Shown here one piece after another: positions 17,052 through 24,877 of a stretch of DNA of 64,000 bases. A model generated the notes under the pieces. The model searched no databases. It worked only from the letters and a program-made list of their open reading frames with translations, and was not told the DNA's origin. The number at the start of each line of letters is the position of its first letter. The stretch's first letter is position 1. The DNA lies in the NCBI GenBank assembly GCA_964412505.1, contig CAYPOM010000004.1, forward strand, positions 33,272-97,271. The letters run 5' to 3'. This stretch comes from CAYLKK01 sp964412505. Lineage in GTDB: Bacteria; Pseudomonadota; Alphaproteobacteria; UBA3830; CAYLKK01. Made by a program: the position numbers and the translations under genes.

Positions 17052-18623
17052 ATGAGAATATCAAAAGTTTTAAGTTTACTGTATACTCTTTCCGTCCTCT
17101 CAATTATTGGTGTAGGGAACTGTAGCAAAAACGTCAAAGTAGAAACAAACACAACAGATCGTTTTAGAAGCGACTCTTTTAATTCCCAAACAGATGTAAT
17201 TAGAGACAAATTGCTAAATAAAGATGTAGATGGAATCGAGATTTTAGATAAACAACCAGATAACTCTCATAATGATGAAGTTTCTATGATAAAAGTTGAG
17301 TACAAAAATAATGAAACTGAATGTACTTTTTATTATGAACAAAATGGCTCTATTTCTTCAAAATACGTAAAAAAGACAAATGCCACGCCTTTTGAACATA
17401 ACTTCTTTAGGCAATACACTAACTTAAATGCGATTATAATGAATAATATATCGATGGATTCTGAATTTGCAAGACAATTAGAACAAAGTGCACTATCGGA
17501 AGCGAATATTAGGCATATTGTAATTAATGATTGCAATATAAAAAAGAAACACAAAGACTTAATCGAACATGAATTGAAAGATGCATTTTTTGGAAGAGGG
17601 AAGACTAGCGACTTTGAAACAATTTCATTAGGTTTTATAAACAGCGAATATTTTCCTGTCGAATTTTTACATGAATGTGCGTCTAAAGAGCGAAACGTAA
17701 AAAATCTAAAGGTAGAAGCAGGTGAGTTCTCACAAGAAATATGTTCAGTAATAGGAACAATGATTATTGAAAATAAAGGATTAGTTACGCTGGGGTTAGG
17801 TGCAAAAAAAATATCTAATGAAGCATTATCACATATTGCAAATAATATGTCCTCTGAAATAAAGTTGTCAACTTTAGACCTATCTCTTGGTTTGATAGAC
17901 GAATCGAATGATACACGAAATTTATTCACAGCTCTTTGCGCAAATAAGCATCTGAAAGAAACACTAAAATCGTTGCGTTTGTCGTTGAACACTAAAAAAT
18001 TAGCACAGAAAGAATTAGAAACATGTAGGGAAATAGGACATTTTTTGGCTCATGTGGATCATGTTGAAAATCTTATAATATCTGGCATTCAGGTGAGTGA
18101 TAGTTGTATGTCAGCTATAATAAATGGAGTACCATCAAATGATAATATCAAGTTACTTGCATTAGAAGATATCACTTGTAGTTGGAAAGATATTATTTCA
18201 GTGTTATCAAAGAAAATCGAAAAAATGACAATGTTGACCACACTAATGATGCGTGGCTGTTCTTTAGAAGGTTCAGCTCAGACGATATTAGACGCAATAA
18301 AATCGAGTTCTGTAAAGCAGATATATCTAGATAGAAATAATATAACAGCGATAAACATACCAAAAAGTATTATTGACCAGGAGATTGAATATTTATCATT
18401 ATTTGATAATACTTTGAATAAAGAGGCTATTACCAAAATATACAAAGCATTCAGTGAAGCTGCAAACCGCAAAAATTGTGTTATTGTCAACGCAAATGGA
18501 AACAAGGCATTTATTACTAGTGATAACAAACATGATAATGGGTTATACAATTTCATGATGTTAGAAAGAGCTAATGAAATAGCCACAAATAAGAAAACGA
18601 ATGTAATAATACTTTCAAACTGA
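17052..18623 (+). CDS. Exported leucine-rich-repeat protein, candidate effector
   Basis: Start set at ATG 17052 because TTTAGGAG (17036-17043) sits 8 bases upstream; the earlier ATG at 17031 lies next to a TAGAAT -10 box (17025-17030) and probably precedes the transcript. The 523-residue protein begins with a signal peptide (MRISKVLSLLYTLSVLSI). From about residue 175 on it contains irregular ribonuclease-inhibitor-type leucine-rich repeats of about 25-30 residues, e.g. LVTLGLGAKKISNEALSHI, LKSLRLSLN, IKLLALEDIT, TTLMMRGCSLEGSA, VKQIYLDRNNIT and IEYLSLFDNTLNKEA. Such folds bind proteins, often host proteins in intracellular bacteria. No catalytic domain is seen. It is a single gene. Confidence 0.72.
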   Translation: MRISKVLSLLYTLSVLSIIGVGNCSKNVKVETNTTDRFRSDSFNSQTDVIRDKLLNKDVDGIEILDKQPDNSHNDEVSMIKVEYKNNETECTFYYEQNGSISSKYVKKTNATPFEHNFFRQYTNLNAIIMNNISMDSEFARQLEQSALSEANIRHIVINDCNIKKKHKDLIEHELKDAFFGRGKTSDFETISLGFINSEYFPVEFLHECASKERNVKNLKVEAGEFSQEICSVIGTMIIENKGLVTLGLGAKKISNEALSHIANNMSSEIKLSTLDLSLGLIDESNDTRNLFTALCANKHLKETLKSLRLSLNTKKLAQKELETCREIGHFLAHVDHVENLIISGIQVSDSCMSAIINGVPSNDNIKLLALEDITCSWKDIISVLSKKIEKMTMLTTLMMRGCSLEGSAQTILDAIKSSSVKQIYLDRNNITAINIPKSIIDQEIEYLSLFDNTLNKEAITKIYKAFSEAANRKNCVIVNANGNKAFITSDNKHDNGLYNFMMLERANEIATNKKTNVIILSN

Positions 18624-18650
18624 ATTTATAAAAAAGCATGGAGTATGATG

Positions 18651-19409
18651 TTAATACATAAACTGATACTTCATACGCTTTTCCTCGAATTTATTTAGAT
18701 CATCCATAAGAAGAACAACATTATTAGCACCCTTCCCTGTTATATTTACGCTAACCGAATTTTTAATTGATATATAGTCGGCTGTAACACTCACCGGCCT
18801 ATGTGTAGATTTTAAAATTGAAATATCAATTATACTATTTATATCTAAAATCGCACTTTTCCATCCTCTAGGCGAAAAAACGCTAACGCCAGATATAGCC
18901 ATCAAATTTGAACTGATTGGAATAATAGGCCCACCTACAGAGCTATTATAAGCTGTGCTTCCTATTGGAGATGATACTATCAAGCCATCGCAAACTAATT
19001 TATTAATTCTACAAATTCCGTTTACTGACACATTTAATTTTGCAGCTTGAGATGATTCTCTAAAAAGATAAGCTTCATTAATTGCAATTAGTTTATGTTC
19101 TGTGTCAGATGAATCTATAGCTGATACACATAGAGGTTTAATTTCAATGCTATTAGCTAATTCAATTCTTGAGATCAAATTTTCATTAGAAAAATCATTT
19201 GTGAGAAAACCTAAATCTCCACGATTCATTCCAAATACAGGTTTTTGGAACATATATCCTTCGTGTAGCGCTCTTAGTACAACTCCATCCCCTGACAGTG
19301 AGACGATAACATCGCATTGATCTATCTTACTCTGGCCATATTTTTGGACGAATGCATCATACGCAGCTACAGATTTTTTATTATTCGAGCATAAAAAATG
19401 AATTTTCAT
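18651..19409 (-). CDS. nadK: NAD kinase
   Basis: Start placed at ATG 19407-19409 (MKIHFLCSNN); the frame reaches further but only into tRNA-Arg. The 252-residue protein has the NAD kinase motifs LSGDGVVLRALH (the usual GGDG has Ser first), GMNRGDLGFLT, AINEAYLFR and CDGLIVSSPIGSTAYN. It phosphorylates NAD to NADP. It converges with the leucine-rich-repeat gene and lies just downstream of tRNA-Arg, possibly in one transcript. Confidence 0.93.
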   Translation of the reverse strand: MKIHFLCSNNKKSVAAYDAFVQKYGQSKIDQCDVIVSLSGDGVVLRALHEGYMFQKPVFGMNRGDLGFLTNDFSNENLISRIELANSIEIKPLCVSAIDSSDTEHKLIAINEAYLFRESSQAAKLNVSVNGICRINKLVCDGLIVSSPIGSTAYNSSVGGPIIPISSNLMAISGVSVFSPRGWKSAILDINSIIDISILKSTHRPVSVTADYISIKNSVSVNITGKGANNVVLLMDDLNKFEEKRMKYQFMY

Positions 19410-19431
19410 AGTCCAATATGGAAAAGAGAAA

Positions 19432-19508
19432 TGGTGCACTCTGTAGGATTCGAACCTACGACCTGCGGCTTAGAAGGCCGACGCTCTATCCAGCTGAGCT
19501 AAGAGTGC
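19432..19508 (-). tRNA. tRNA-Arg (UCU)
   Basis: A 77-nt cloverleaf: acceptor GCACTCT/AGAGTGC, D arm GCTC...GAGC, anticodon loop CTTCTAA (TCT), T arm GTAGG TTCGAAT CCTAC and encoded CCA. The top pair of the anticodon stem (U27-C43) appears mismatched, leaving four good pairs (CGGC/GCCG). Confidence 0.95.
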
Positions 19509-19568
19509 AAAACACGTTTTAGATTATACACAGCCTATATGATTTAATCAAGTATATAAGTTAAGTAT

Positions 19569-19856
19569 GTAACGACCTGCAGATTAAAAATAGGGAATGA
19601 ACGAAATATTGCTAGAAGAGTCGAGGAAGAAGAACAATGCATGATAGATGCGCTTTTGATTACATGAATGTCTATTTCGAAAATTGAGGAGCGTTTAAAT
19701 CACTCTAAATCGAATATTTTAGAAGAAAATCGTTCGGTTTATTGTTTTAATTTACAAATTACATGTTTAGTTACATATAGATATTATTTTGTATTCACTA
19801 TAGAATTCGTTGAAATAAGATTTTCTACCTCTTTAATAACTTTGTTGAAATTTTGA
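19569..19856 (+). pseudogene. Possible sigma-70 (RpoD-like) gene remnant
   Basis: One frame reads through 19569-19856 with a single TGA at 19665-19667. The part ERNIARRVEEEEQCMIDALL, followed after the stop by SISKIEERLN, resembles region 1.2 of primary sigma factors (E. coli GEIDIAKRIEDG...). No intact start, promoter-binding regions 2-4 or ribosome-binding site are present. The last 70 bases overlap the 3' end of the opposite-strand gene. The resemblance is from memory and short, so confidence is low; otherwise this is non-coding sequence. Confidence 0.3.
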
Positions 19857-21526
19857 GTATCCAATGTAATTTTTAGCAGATTTAATAGAGAATTGTATTT
19901 CTGTAAGAAAGCATCAGGTATTTGTTTAAGTTCAGAAAGCATTAATAAGAAGCAATAAACATCCATGAGGCTTGAGTAATAGTTAGTAATACCACTTTTC
20001 GTATCTATAGACTTAAAATCATTGTATGCATCTTTTATAGCTTTGTGCGCTGCGTTTGCGTATGTTTCTAATTTTTGAATATCATCTTCTATTTTATCAA
20101 TAGATAAAATAGAATAATTCATACGCTTGCCATTAATAATTTTTTTGAGTTTTTTGTTATTTTCTAATATTGATTTGTCGTCTAGTAACAGATCTTGAAA
20201 ATAAAGTTCTATTATATTTTTTGTATTAGACAACAAAAGTGAAATATGCCCATTAATCAAATCATTTGTTTTCTTGGAAGCATTGCTAGTTTGTAGCAAA
20301 TCTACGATATGTTTTTCTGCATCTGAGTAAACCTTTATGTCTAGTTGTTTAAATTCATTTAGTATATCACTGTTCATTTCGTTAGTTGGGTTTATTAGGT
20401 GTAAATTAAATGAATTTTTATCTTTATACATGAACTCATTTACAATCGTTATTAAGAGCTGCTGTATTACATGTGAATTTAATTTTTCATGATGAGCGCT
20501 TGCTGTTTCTTCAAATTTTATATTAGCACCGTATTTTAAATTCTTATTGAAAATGCTTTGGAGTTCGCTTATATAGGCCGCTTTGTCTTTTATGCATTCT
20601 TGATAGATACTTATTAGCTTTCTATACTTCATAAATTCTGCTGATAATCCTTTCTGAAGCACGCGTTTCCCATGATATGCTATTCCGTCTGACATAGTGC
20701 TTGATGCTAGGCCAATTAGTTTCTTCGATTTTTTACCTTCTATTGTCCCAACGCCTTTTACTCCTCCAATCAATGTATTTGCTGCCTTCCCTATGCCACT
20801 CACAGATGCTTTTGTGAATTGTGATGTCCCTACGTTCGATCTTTTTAATCCTCTTTCAACTTTAATATCGCCGCCTATAGCTATTGTGCCAGATACATCT
20901 ACTGGAATTGTAGCTCCTATGTCTCCATAAAAACTCATGCCTCCTGCAATATATTGTGCTATTTCTGATCTATTGTTTTCAGAAAACACACGAACACATT
21001 CGTACGCTACGAGCATTTGCATGATTCTTCGAAGTAGAAATGTCGTTTTATATATTGGATTCTCATTGTAATTAATGTCTCTGTTAACTAACTCTTGTTC
21101 TATATAAAAACATTTGTTGATTATATTTCTGTATAGTATCGGATTGTCGCTTATAGAAGAGTTTGATATTGTTATGACCTCTAAAAGGTTATTTTTTTGT
21201 TCTAGTACTAGTTGATTAAATATCTTGGAATCTGAGCTATTGTTAAATTGTAAGTCGTTTATACTTTCGTATAGTATGTAGAAAATAGAGCATAATGCTT
21301 TTGGCTGACTAATTTCTACTTTTATTATTTTTTCTTCTATGCGACTATCTAAGACAGGAATATTTGCATTGCTGAGAAATTTCATTGTATCACTGAGAGA
21401 TGTTTCATACATGTATTCAGATGATTTATCAACGTATTGTTGTAGATTTGTCTGTTTCGTTTGTGCTACACAGTGTGCAACAATTATAGTAAACACTGGA
21501 GCCAGTACGACTTTATATATCTTCAT
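19784..21526 (-). CDS. Secreted protein of unknown function with Gly-rich central segment
   Basis: The 580-residue protein starts with a signal peptide (MKIYKVVLAPVFTIIVAHCV, cut near VAQ). Residues about 40-190 and 300-575 are charged and helical. The centre, about 190-280, is unusually rich in Gly, Ser, Thr and Val (GGMSFYGDIGATIPVDVSG, TIAIGGDIKVERG, ANTLIGGVKGVG), with alternating polar and apolar residues as in membrane-inserting hairpins. I do not recognise the family. Helical flanks plus a Gly-rich insertable centre would suit a pore-forming or surface protein, but this is inference. It is a single gene with its start 220 bp from the 6S-like RNA. Confidence 0.6.
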   Translation of the reverse strand: MKIYKVVLAPVFTIIVAHCVAQTKQTNLQQYVDKSSEYMYETSLSDTMKFLSNANIPVLDSRIEEKIIKVEISQPKALCSIFYILYESINDLQFNNSSDSKIFNQLVLEQKNNLLEVITISNSSISDNPILYRNIINKCFYIEQELVNRDINYNENPIYKTTFLLRRIMQMLVAYECVRVFSENNRSEIAQYIAGGMSFYGDIGATIPVDVSGTIAIGGDIKVERGLKRSNVGTSQFTKASVSGIGKAANTLIGGVKGVGTIEGKKSKKLIGLASSTMSDGIAYHGKRVLQKGLSAEFMKYRKLISIYQECIKDKAAYISELQSIFNKNLKYGANIKFEETASAHHEKLNSHVIQQLLITIVNEFMYKDKNSFNLHLINPTNEMNSDILNEFKQLDIKVYSDAEKHIVDLLQTSNASKKTNDLINGHISLLLSNTKNIIELYFQDLLLDDKSILENNKKLKKIINGKRMNYSILSIDKIEDDIQKLETYANAAHKAIKDAYNDFKSIDTKSGITNYYSSLMDVYCFLLMLSELKQIPDAFLQKYNSLLNLLKITLDTQNFNKVIKEVENLISTNSIVNTK

Positions 21527-21708
21527 ATAATTCTACATGTATAATAGAAAATTCTCTACATCCTATCAAAAGTATATTTATATACTACTAATATGTAGAC
21601 TGATTGTAATATTTATACACGTTGTTGTAATGATAATAAACCGTTGTTCATGACGATGATTTATTTTATCTGCATAAAAAATATTTTTTGAATTTTTCGA
21701 TGAATGTA

Positions 21709-21736
21709 TTGTTTTTTAATAAAATTGGTTTATTAT
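21709..21736 (+). promoter_or_regulatory. Promoter of the 6S-like RNA
   Basis: TTGTTT (21709-21714), a 16-base spacer and TATTAT (21731-21736). A start 7-8 bases later falls at 21743-21744, which is exactly the first base of the predicted terminal stem of the RNA. Confidence 0.55.
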
Positions 21737-21743
21737 GTTATGT

Positions 21744-21903
21744 AGGAAGGCGTTCTTGTGCGCGATGCTGTTTAGCCTAGAGACCTATTTTTATTATAGG
21801 GGGCTGGCTCTGCTAAAATCGTGGTTTTAGTATATGGCTCCCACCTTAGCCTTGGTCGTCTAAGGAATATATTTAGCTGGTCGGCATGAAGGCTTTCCTT
21901 TTT
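21744..21903 (+). ncRNA. ssrS: Structured RNA, probable 6S RNA
   Basis: A 160-nt segment closes on itself: AGGAAGGC (21744-21751) pairs with GCTTTCCT (21892-21899, one G-U), then ATGCTG with CGGCAT. Further in are CCTAGAGACC with GGTCGTCTAAGG, GGGGGCT with GGCTCCC, and apical hairpin TAAAAT CGTG GTTTTA. It ends in a T-run (21899-21903), so the closing stem is also the terminator. Length, rod shape with a central bulged region and isolated position with its own promoter match 6S RNA, which sequesters sigma-70 RNA polymerase. No long frame covers it. Another structured regulatory RNA is possible; 4.5S, tmRNA and RNase P motifs are absent. Confidence 0.62.
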
Positions 21904-21948
21904 GTTTATCTTTAGTGTACAATTGAGTGTTATTTTTTTGGATCTGTT

Positions 21949-22323
21949 ATGGATAGCTCTGCTGATCGCTATATTGTTTTTGATGAAAATAATGTCTTTA
22001 TGAAGATAATAAGGCGTGATATCACATCTGATATAATTTACGAAGATGATTACGTAATTGCAATTAATGATATTAATCCAAGAGCTGAAATACATGTTTT
22101 AGTCATTTCGAAAGGGCGATATGTAACATTAGATCATCTTATCGAAAAAGGCGATTGCAGTGAAGTTTGCGGTTTCTTTGGTGGTTTAAATCGCGTATTA
22201 GATGTTCTTGGTATAAAAAAAACCGGTTACAGATTAGTAACAAATGCTGGCAAGGGAGGCCATCAAGAGGTAATGCATCTGCACTTTCATATTCTATCTG
22301 GAAATGGAGTCCCAGTCCATTGA
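21949..22323 (+). CDS. HIT-family nucleotide-binding hydrolase
   Basis: The 124-residue protein has a histidine-triad domain: IIYEDDYVIAINDINPRAEIHVLV in the first half (shown as a region about residues 28-50) and the catalytic HLHFHIL triad near residue 113, preceded by GYRLVTNAGKGGHQ. HIT proteins hydrolyse or transfer nucleoside monophosphates (HinT type). An extended -10 element TGTACAAT (21916-21923) lies 26 bases upstream, with no strong ribosome-binding site. The first 25 residues are a short extension of uncertain use. It is followed by tRNA-Arg. Confidence 0.87.
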   Translation: MDSSADRYIVFDENNVFMKIIRRDITSDIIYEDDYVIAINDINPRAEIHVLVISKGRYVTLDHLIEKGDCSEVCGFFGGLNRVLDVLGIKKTGYRLVTNAGKGGHQEVMHLHFHILSGNGVPVH

Positions 22324-22328
22324 TTTTT

Positions 22329-22405
22329 GTACTCGTAGCTCAGATGGATAGAGCGCAACCCTCCGGAGGTTGAGGCCGTGGGTTCGAATCCCGCCGAGTA
22401 CACCA
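22329..22405 (+). tRNA. tRNA-Arg (CCG)
   Basis: A 77-nt cloverleaf: acceptor GTACTCG/CGAGTAC, D arm GCTC...GAGC, anticodon stem CAACC/GGTTG with loop CTCCGGA (CCG), TTCGAAT T-loop, encoded CCA (22403-22405). It begins 5 bases after the HIT gene stop. Confidence 0.96.
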
Positions 22406-22533
22406 TTTGCTTTGACATTGATTGGCGTTCTTATAAGTAATATTTTAATTGCGTGTTCAATTAACGAAATAATCTATTTTAAAATTATTTAGTTTTAATC
22501 TGGGTTTTTATTGTACATTAAAAATAAATACGT

Positions 22534-22561
22534 TTGATTTCAGGCATATATAGTGTACAAT
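22534..22561 (+). promoter_or_regulatory. Promoter of the FkbM-type methyltransferase gene
   Basis: TTGATT (22534-22539), 16-base spacer, TACAAT (22556-22561) with an extended -10 TG. The 12-mer TAGTGTACAATT here is identical to that in front of the HIT gene (21913-21924). Predicted start near 22568, 22 bases before the ATG. Confidence 0.55.
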
Positions 22562-22589
22562 TAATATCACTGTTTGGTGGAGTTTTTTT

Positions 22590-23621
22590 ATGCAAATTAA
22601 AAAAAACTTATTTTTATCTATTTTTTGCGCTTGTCTTGCTTGTTCTGAATTCGTTAGCGCAGAAGATGATATAGTTGCTGCTCCAGCATATACTAAAGTG
22701 GAGCCAAATTCAGAGTGGGATAGATATATTTCTGATTCTGCTACTTCTATAACTGAATGGAAGAGATGGTGGCAGTATTTGTCTTTGAAGAAACCTACGA
22801 AAATGGCATGGATTAATGGTTTAAACATTTGGATATATCCAAAGAACGAGATCTGCCGTTCCATGTATGTTAGAGGTATTTATGACCCTAACATGGCTGT
22901 ATTTGTTCAGGCATTTTTACCGAAAGGTGGTGTTTTGCTCGACGTCGGAGCAAACATGGGTTATTTTTCTTTGATCGCTGCTCAGTTTGATAGCTTGTGT
23001 AAAGTAATAGCCGTAGAGCCAAGCTCTCGTGATTATAAAAGGCTTGTCCAAAACATAGAATTAAATTCACTTAGCGATAGAGTAAAATCTGTTATGATCG
23101 CTGTTGGCGACAGGCTCGGCAAGAAAAATATTCAAATTGCGCCAGAAGAGAGGAATGGTTTGAATACTTTAGGCGCAGGCTTTGCTTACAAGGGTATAGA
23201 GAAAGAGGCTGTCGAGGAAGTTAATGTTACTACAATTGATTCAATCGTTAATGGTGAGGGATTGGATCGTGTTGATGTTATTAAATTAGACATTGAAGGC
23301 AGTGAGGTAAGGGCTCTCGAAGGTGCTAGAGATACAATAAATTCTTACCGTCCTGTAATTATAGTTGGAGTTAATAGTGATGCCTTGGTGAAGAGCAACA
23401 GAAGTATCAGAGATCTTGAAAATATCATTGCAGAGTTAAATTATGATATGTATAAGAGAAATACTGAAGAGTTTGGATTGAAAAAAATAGATTCTTTGGT
23501 AGGCATTAAAGGCGAGGTTGTTGTTTGTTTGCCAAGGGAGAGGACTGAAATTCCTCAATTTCCTAATGAAACGAAGCGTACGTTTATGCAAAAGATCGGC
23601 GACTTTTTCTGTAGCAAATAG
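22590..23621 (+). CDS. Exported FkbM-family methyltransferase
   Basis: The 343-residue protein begins with a clear signal peptide (MQIKKNLFLSIFCACLACSE, cut near VSA-E). The mature part has a class I SAM methyltransferase core of FkbM type: LLDVGANMGYFSLIA (motif I, about residue 112), VIAVEPSSRDYKRLVQNIELN (motif II region, split here by position about 133-153), and VDVIKLDIEGSEVRALEGA (about 228). FkbM enzymes O-methylate sugars or small molecules and are usually cytosolic, so export is odd. The ribosome-binding site GGTGGAG is strong. It precedes rsmH by 35 bp, perhaps by chance. SAM is not expected in the periplasm, so it may work inside the host cell; that is inference. Confidence 0.78.
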   Translation: MQIKKNLFLSIFCACLACSEFVSAEDDIVAAPAYTKVEPNSEWDRYISDSATSITEWKRWWQYLSLKKPTKMAWINGLNIWIYPKNEICRSMYVRGIYDPNMAVFVQAFLPKGGVLLDVGANMGYFSLIAAQFDSLCKVIAVEPSSRDYKRLVQNIELNSLSDRVKSVMIAVGDRLGKKNIQIAPEERNGLNTLGAGFAYKGIEKEAVEEVNVTTIDSIVNGEGLDRVDVIKLDIEGSEVRALEGARDTINSYRPVIIVGVNSDALVKSNRSIRDLENIIAELNYDMYKRNTEEFGLKKIDSLVGIKGEVVVCLPRERTEIPQFPNETKRTFMQKIGDFFCSK

Positions 23622-23656
23622 GTTAACGGCTATTTTTAATAAGAGGCTAATTTACA

Positions 23657-24547
23657 ATGGAACATGTCTCTGTTATGTTGAATGAGGCTATCGAGTTTTT
23701 GAACCTAAAGCCAGATGGTGTTTATGTTGATTGCACATTTGGGGGTGGTGGATATTCTCGTGAAATCTTAGGAAGATGTAGTTGTAAATTAGTCGGAATT
23801 GATAGGGATCCATTTGTGATCCCAATTTCTGTTTCTTTGAATGAAAAGTTTGGTGACAGATTTTCTTTTTTCAACGGAACTTATAGTCTTATAGATGAGG
23901 CTATTGAGCAGGCTGGGTTTAAAAAAGTTGATGGTATAGTACTTGATTTGGGGGTTTCATCTTTTCAAATAGATGATCCTGATCGCGGTTTTTCATTTAA
24001 AAATGATGGACCGCTTGATATGAGAATGGGTCAACAAGGTGTCACAGCTTTAGATATTATAAAACGCGTATCTGAAGCACAGTTGGCAGATATTATCTAT
24101 GAATATGGGGAAGAAAGGAAATCTAGAAGAATTGCAAAAGCGATAAAGTCTAATTTAAAGAGCGTGCGGACTACAGCCGATCTTGCGAGTATTGTTAGAT
24201 CCGTTCTGCCTAAGGATTATAGAAAAGATCCAGCAACACGTACTTTCCAAGCTTTGAGAATTTATGTTAATGACGAACTCGGAGAGTTGGAGAAGTTTTT
24301 TGATAAGTGTTTGTCTATATTAAATTTTGGAGCTCGTGTAGTTGTTGTAACATTTCATTCTCTCGAGGATCGTATTGTTAAAACTCGGTTTAATGAGTTT
24401 TGTAAGGATAGAAAAATTGCAAATTTAATTATAAAAAAACCTATGTCCCCATCAGAGTTAGAAATTAAAAGTAATGCGAGAGCTAGGTCTGCGAAATTGA
24501 GGGTAATAGAATATACAGGTGGGGATTCTAATGACTATTCAAAATAG
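23657..24547 (+). CDS. rsmH: 16S rRNA (cytosine(1402)-N4)-methyltransferase
   Basis: The 296-residue protein opens with EHVSVMLNEAIEFLN and has YVDCTFGGGGYSR (SAM site), GIVLDLGVSSFQIDDPDRGF, GPLDMRMG, AIKS and VVVTFHSLEDRIVK, all characteristic of RsmH/MraW. It methylates C1402 in the decoding centre. It is the first gene of the cell-wall/division cluster; mraZ, usually upstream, is absent. Its end overlaps ftsL. Confidence 0.96.
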   Translation: MEHVSVMLNEAIEFLNLKPDGVYVDCTFGGGGYSREILGRCSCKLVGIDRDPFVIPISVSLNEKFGDRFSFFNGTYSLIDEAIEQAGFKKVDGIVLDLGVSSFQIDDPDRGFSFKNDGPLDMRMGQQGVTALDIIKRVSEAQLADIIYEYGEERKSRRIAKAIKSNLKSVRTTADLASIVRSVLPKDYRKDPATRTFQALRIYVNDELGELEKFFDKCLSILNFGARVVVVTFHSLEDRIVKTRFNEFCKDRKIANLIIKKPMSPSELEIKSNARARSAKLRVIEYTGGDSNDYSK

Positions 24548-24875
24548 AGCTTCTATACTGTTTATTTTGCTAACTAGTTTTGTATGTATATATACGTTTA
24601 ATATAAAATATTTGGCTATATCCATTGCTGATTGGATTAGAAAGGTTGACAAAGATATACAAAATGAGAAAAGAAGGGGCAAATTATTGAAAGCTGAGTG
24701 GCAAGTACTAACTGCTCCGAATAGAATAAATGGTCTTGCTAAGAGATTTTTGAATTCTGAAAAAGATATGGAGACAGTTAGGTTGTATCATGGTGGAGAA
24801 AGCGTTTTATTCCAAAGAAAATCTGCGGCGGAATTAAACGAAATTATAGAAGGCTATAAAACGGATGGAAAATAG
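24531..24875 (+). CDS. ftsL: Cell division protein FtsL
   Basis: The 114-residue protein (ATG 24531 with GGTGGGGA just upstream; a GTG 12 bases earlier is less likely) has one N-terminal membrane helix (SILFILLTSFVCIYTFNI) and a short periplasmic helical/coiled segment (DKDIQNEKRRGKLLKAEWQV). That is the FtsL bitopic layout, and NRINGLAKRFL matches alphaproteobacterial FtsL. It bridges FtsB-like and FtsI proteins in the divisome. It overlaps rsmH by 17 bp and ends 2 bp before ftsI. Assignment rests partly on position. Confidence 0.82.
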   Translation: MTIQNRASILFILLTSFVCIYTFNIKYLAISIADWIRKVDKDIQNEKRRGKLLKAEWQVLTAPNRINGLAKRFLNSEKDMETVRLYHGGESVLFQRKSAAELNEIIEGYKTDGK

Positions 24876-24877
24876 CG

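Noticed and set aside
8004..19856. Stop-codon reassignment (UAA or UGA read as sense)
   Set aside because: The two interrupted frames use different stops, and TAA and TGA end many intact genes here (e.g. rph, hscB, dapA).
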